The notes below the pieces were generated by a model. The model searched no databases, was not told the DNA's origin, and was given only the letters and a program-made list of their open reading frames with translations. Below, one piece after another: positions 31,234 through 33,704 of a stretch of 33,704 nt of DNA. The number at the start of each line of letters is the position of its first letter. Positions within the stretch are counted from its first letter, which is position 1. The position numbers were made by a program, and so were the translations under genes. The DNA lies in the NCBI GenBank assembly GCA_016783485.1, contig JADHWM010000018.1, positions 1 to 33,704 on the forward strand. The letters are read 5' to 3'. Origin of the DNA: Candidatus Bathyarchaeota archaeon (GTDB taxonomy: Archaea; Thermoproteota; Bathyarchaeia; TCS64).

Positions 31234-32874
31234 CTACAGCAGTTTGATCTGATGTTCCAGCGTCTTCTTTCCCCGGTATTCCGGGAGCAGGATCGGTGCC
31301 TTCCTGTCGGTCTCGATCCCCGCCTCATCGAGCCACTTTTCGTATCGGTCTAGGTGGCTCAGGGTGAGCCCTCCGAGTTCCACGTTCTTGACATGCTCGG
31401 CGGCGAATACGCCCGCCCTCCTCCCGAAGACGTAGAGTTCGAGCTGGCTGTTCCCCATGAGCCTGTTCTTCCCGTGGACCCCCCCGGTGACCTCGCCGGC
31501 GGCGAAGAGGCCGGGGACGTTGGTTTCGCATCGGGCGTTGATCTCGACCCCGCCGTTCTGGTAGTGGAGGGTGGGGAAGACGAGCATGGGCTCCTTTCGG
31601 ATGTCGATTCCGAACTTGTTGAAGTTCCTGAGCATCGAGGCGAACTCCCTCTCGATGGTCCCATCCCCGTTGATGACATCGATTAAGGGGGTGTCGAGCC
31701 AGATGCCCCGCATCCCCGTGGGGGTCACGATGCCTTTCTCCCGCCCGTAGCACTCTCTGATGAGGGCCGAGGCTTCCACGTCCCTGGTCTCCAGCGGGTA
31801 GACGAAGAGCTCCCCATCGATGTTGAGGGGTTGCGCTCCTCGAGCCCTCAGCTTCTCGGTGCAGAGCTGCCCTACTATCTGCTCGGGGAAGGCGGCTCCC
31901 GTCGGGTGGAACTGTGTGGAGTCGAGGTCCCTGAGATTCGCTCCAGCGTGATAGGCCATGACGACTCCATCGTTGGTGGAACCATAATGGTTGGTTGTCT
32001 CAAATCCCTGGATATGCAGCCGACCGAAGCCACCGGTGGCGAGGACCGTGACCTTGGCCCTGCAGATGAGGTACTCATCATGATCCATGTCGTAGAGGAC
32101 GGCGCCGGCGACCTGCCCCTTGTCGTCCATGATGAACTCTACGGCGGATGTGAGCTCCACGAAGGGGATCTCCCTGCTCAGGAATTCGTCGATGAGGACC
32201 CGGGTGATCTCGAGGCCCGTGTAGTCCTTGCAGCTGAGCATCCTCTTCCTGCTGGTCCCTCCTCCGGGAGCAAGCTGCATGGTCCCATCTTCGAGCTTGT
32301 CGTACATGACGCCGAACTCCTCGTGCCACCTGATGACGTCCGGCCCCTCCTTGACCAACAGCTCCGCGAGCTCAGGCTTGTTCTCATAGTGACCCCCGCC
32401 TATCACGTCAAGGTAGTGGATCGCGGGGTTGTCGTCGGGGGCGACGGCGGCCTGGATTCCGCCTTGGCTCATCTTGGAGTTGGCGTCCCCGAGCCTCAAC
32501 TTCTGGACCATGAGAATCTTCTCCGTGGGGATACCCTTCTCCTGGGCCAAGAAGGCGGCGCTTAACCCTGCGCCCCCCGCCCCGATGATGAGGACGTCGA
32601 CGTCGTAGTCGATGTTGGAGAGGTCGATTTCTCCAGGCTTGATGATCGTGTGAGCCTCGAGGTTGTCCGCGACCTCGTGGGGCACCAGCATCCCCTTGCT
32701 GGGGCCTATCTTGAGGGCACGCTTCTGGTCGCTTTTGAAGTCGGGGTGCCAGTCCTGCAGGACCTTCTCCTTCTCGTCGGCGGTCATCTCGGGGAGGGCT
32801 TTGCCCACCCTGTCGGGTCTAGTCTTCTCCACTAGGCGGAGGGATTCCTGCATACTCTCCGGGTATCCACTCAT
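31234..32874 (-). CDS. Fumarate reductase/succinate dehydrogenase-type flavoprotein (TfrA/SdhA-like)
   Basis: This 546-residue FAD protein of the SdhA/FrdA/TfrA family has a dinucleotide-binding motif GAGGAG (98-103), preceded by an unusually long N-terminal extension of about 90 residues. Residues matching fumarate reductase catalysis are present: His323 (QFHPTG), Arg364 (LETRDV), His437 (LHYQNGG) and Arg471 (HGKNRLMGN). The covalent-FAD histidine of membrane SdhA is absent (SKMSQGGIQ), so FAD is expected to be non-covalent. It has no membrane partner and is 4 bp from the Fe-S gene and 2 bp from hdrA. Likely a soluble fumarate or other enoate reductase; the true substrate is not proven by sequence. 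Confidence 0.9.
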   Translation of the reverse strand: MSGYPESMQESLRLVEKTRPDRVGKALPEMTADEKEKVLQDWHPDFKSDQKRALKIGPSKGMLVPHEVADNLEAHTIIKPGEIDLSNIDYDVDVLIIGAGGAGLSAAFLAQEKGIPTEKILMVQKLRLGDANSKMSQGGIQAAVAPDDNPAIHYLDVIGGGHYENKPELAELLVKEGPDVIRWHEEFGVMYDKLEDGTMQLAPGGGTSRKRMLSCKDYTGLEITRVLIDEFLSREIPFVELTSAVEFIMDDKGQVAGAVLYDMDHDEYLICRAKVTVLATGGFGRLHIQGFETTNHYGSTNDGVVMAYHAGANLRDLDSTQFHPTGAAFPEQIVGQLCTEKLRARGAQPLNIDGELFVYPLETRDVEASALIRECYGREKGIVTPTGMRGIWLDTPLIDVINGDGTIEREFASMLRNFNKFGIDIRKEPMLVFPTLHYQNGGVEINARCETNVPGLFAAGEVTGGVHGKNRLMGNSQLELYVFGRRAGVFAAEHVKNVELGGLTLSHLDRYEKWLDEAGIETDRKAPILLPEYRGKKTLEHQIKLL

Positions 32875-32878
32875 GTGA

Positions 32879-33571
32879 TCACAACCTCTTCTCCCTTGTC
32901 TCGTATCGCTCCTTGAGCGCCTCCCTGTCTAGGGATTGCAGCTCCGCGATCTCGGCGTCGAACTTGCCCTCCTCGACCTCCTTCACCTTCTCCAGGACGT
33001 GCTCCGCGGGGCCGTCGACATATTTGCTGTAGAGCCTCCGGGCGAGCTGTGCGATGTTGTAGGGCACTATCTCGGCGGGGCACCTAACGGCGCAGAGGCC
33101 ACAGCTGATGCAGTCGAAGCTGAGCCTCGCAGCCTCGGATACGTCTCCCCTCAGGGCGGCCTGGACGTAGTCCATCACCATGATATCCTGGGGGCATGCC
33201 TTGGTACATGTGTTGCAGCTGAGGCAGCGGCTTATCTCGGGGTAGTGCACCATGAAGGCGTTGGCGTCGGCCCGGAGATCGTTGATGTCGTAGGTCTTCT
33301 TCTCCGCGGGGCTGAAGGGGATCTGGGCGATGTACATATCGTTCTCCACCATCTTCTGACAGGCGAGGGCGCCGAGGAGCTTGTAGCTCCCCTTAGTGCG
33401 GTATATGGTGGCGCACGCGCCACAGTATCCCCCGCGGCAGCCGGAGCCTCGCCTGAACTGGTGGCCGGCGTACTCCATGGCTTTCATGATGGTGAGGTCC
33501 CCGGGGACCTCGTGGCTCTTGCCCATAACGTGGATGGTAACCATCTTAGACTCGTTATTTTCCATGATCAT
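32879..33571 (-). CDS. SdhB/TfrB-like iron-sulfur protein (HdrC-like role)
   Basis: This 230-residue electron-transfer subunit has a plant-type [2Fe-2S] domain at the N-terminus (Cys45, Cys50, Cys53, Cys71) and two complete [4Fe-4S] motifs, CLSCNTCTKACP (116-127) and CISCGLCAVRCP (154-165). Ordinary SdhB has one [4Fe-4S] and one [3Fe-4S] cluster, so two full ferredoxin motifs are more like HdrC or TfrB. It lacks the C-terminal CCG domain of TfrB. That part is supplied by the separate upstream gene, whose stop overlaps this ATG by 4 bp. A long charged helix ends the protein. Confidence 0.9.
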   Translation of the reverse strand: MIMENNESKMVTIHVMGKSHEVPGDLTIMKAMEYAGHQFRRGSGCRGGYCGACATIYRTKGSYKLLGALACQKMVENDMYIAQIPFSPAEKKTYDINDLRADANAFMVHYPEISRCLSCNTCTKACPQDIMVMDYVQAALRGDVSEAARLSFDCISCGLCAVRCPAEIVPYNIAQLARRLYSKYVDGPAEHVLEKVKEVEEGKFDAEIAELQSLDREALKERYETREKRL

Positions 33572-33704
33572 CTCTCCATTATCAATCCCTTCTCCGCCAG
33601 GAGCGGCCTGGGGTCGGGGGTGTTCTCGTCGAACGCTGTCGCCTCCTCGTTAAGGCCGAAGGCGAGGGCCATAAGCTGTGTGTAATAAACAACGGGGATG
33701 GAGC
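33568..33704 (-). CDS. HdrB/CCG-domain protein, C-terminal end only (cut by window)
   Basis: The last 44 residues of a gene that continues beyond the right edge are visible. The segment IPVVYYTQLMALAFGL followed by DPRPLLAEKGL matches the end of HdrB-type CCG-domain proteins, the subunit holding the noncubane [4Fe-4S] disulfide-reducing site or a related centre. The cysteine motifs themselves lie outside the window. The stop TGA overlaps the next ATG (ATGA). Recognition rests on this short tail, so the exact family (HdrB, SdhE-like or TfrB-like) is not settled. Confidence 0.72.
   Translation of the reverse strand, partial: SIPVVYYTQLMALAFGLNEEATAFDENTPDPRPLLAEKGLIMER

Overview
The window is archaeal chromosome. 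Evidence includes both clamp-loader genes (rfcS/rfcL), the L7Ae-S28e-L24e ribosomal protein cluster, archaeal-type glutamyl-tRNA synthetase, EndA-type tRNA splicing endonuclease, RtcB, a CTP-dependent riboflavin kinase fused to a winged helix, TATA boxes about 25-30 nt upstream of many starts, and frequent GTG/TTG starts. The archaeal five-subunit CODH/ACS (cdhABCDE), a heterodisulfide-reductase/fumarate-reductase-like cluster and YtcJ-type amidohydrolases point to a strict anaerobe with a Wood-Ljungdahl pathway. A Bathyarchaeia-like lineage is my best guess, inferred from gene content only. I saw no tRNA, rRNA, CRISPR array, insertion sequence or prophage.

Layout. 1-304: no supportable gene, A/C-rich on the plus strand. 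305-2515 (minus): rtcB then rbkR, with a divergent winged-helix regulator at 2589. 3097-8754: two YtcJ-family amidohydrolases flanking a two-gene minus operon (HD protein plus a possible PD-(D/E)XK-like protein) and an MFS transporter. 8850-18698 (minus): a long CODH/ACS transcription unit, cdhA-cdhB-cdhC-cdhD-cdhE, two cooC ATPase genes, a CofE-like ligase gene and a small unknown gene. A YgbA-type (nitric-oxide-associated) protein gene lies directly upstream. 19360-24925 (plus): gltX, rpl7ae-rps28e-rpl24e, a decayed flavodoxin-like remnant, and overlapping rfcS-rfcL. 25008-27400 (minus): a coiled-coil protein, a DUF47/PhoU-like gene coupled to endA, and a zinc-ribbon protein. 27459-33704 (minus): hdrB-like (cut by the window end), SdhB/HdrC-like Fe-S protein, SdhA/TfrA-like flavoprotein, HdrA with a fused MvhD-like domain, then malic enzyme.

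How the genes fit together. CODH/ACS makes or breaks acetyl-CoA, and the CooC ATPases probably load nickel into it. The right-hand cluster looks like a soluble electron-transfer complex. The SdhA-like subunit keeps the residues of a fumarate-reductase-type active site, and the HdrB and Fe-S subunits together resemble a split TfrB. HdrA would be the flavin bifurcation/confurcation module. Malic enzyme next door suggests a pyruvate-malate-fumarate-succinate branch.

The most unusual points are: (1) the HdrB + SdhB + SdhA + HdrA cluster, whose HdrA carries an MvhD domain with no cysteines left; (2) an insertion of roughly 65-70 residues in the collar region of RfcL, together with no visible PIP box; (3) a YgbA-family gene next to an oxygen/NO-sensitive enzyme operon; (4) a riboflavin kinase with extreme base and amino-acid skew; (5) a flavodoxin-like gene remnant preceded by a perfect 11-bp tandem repeat.
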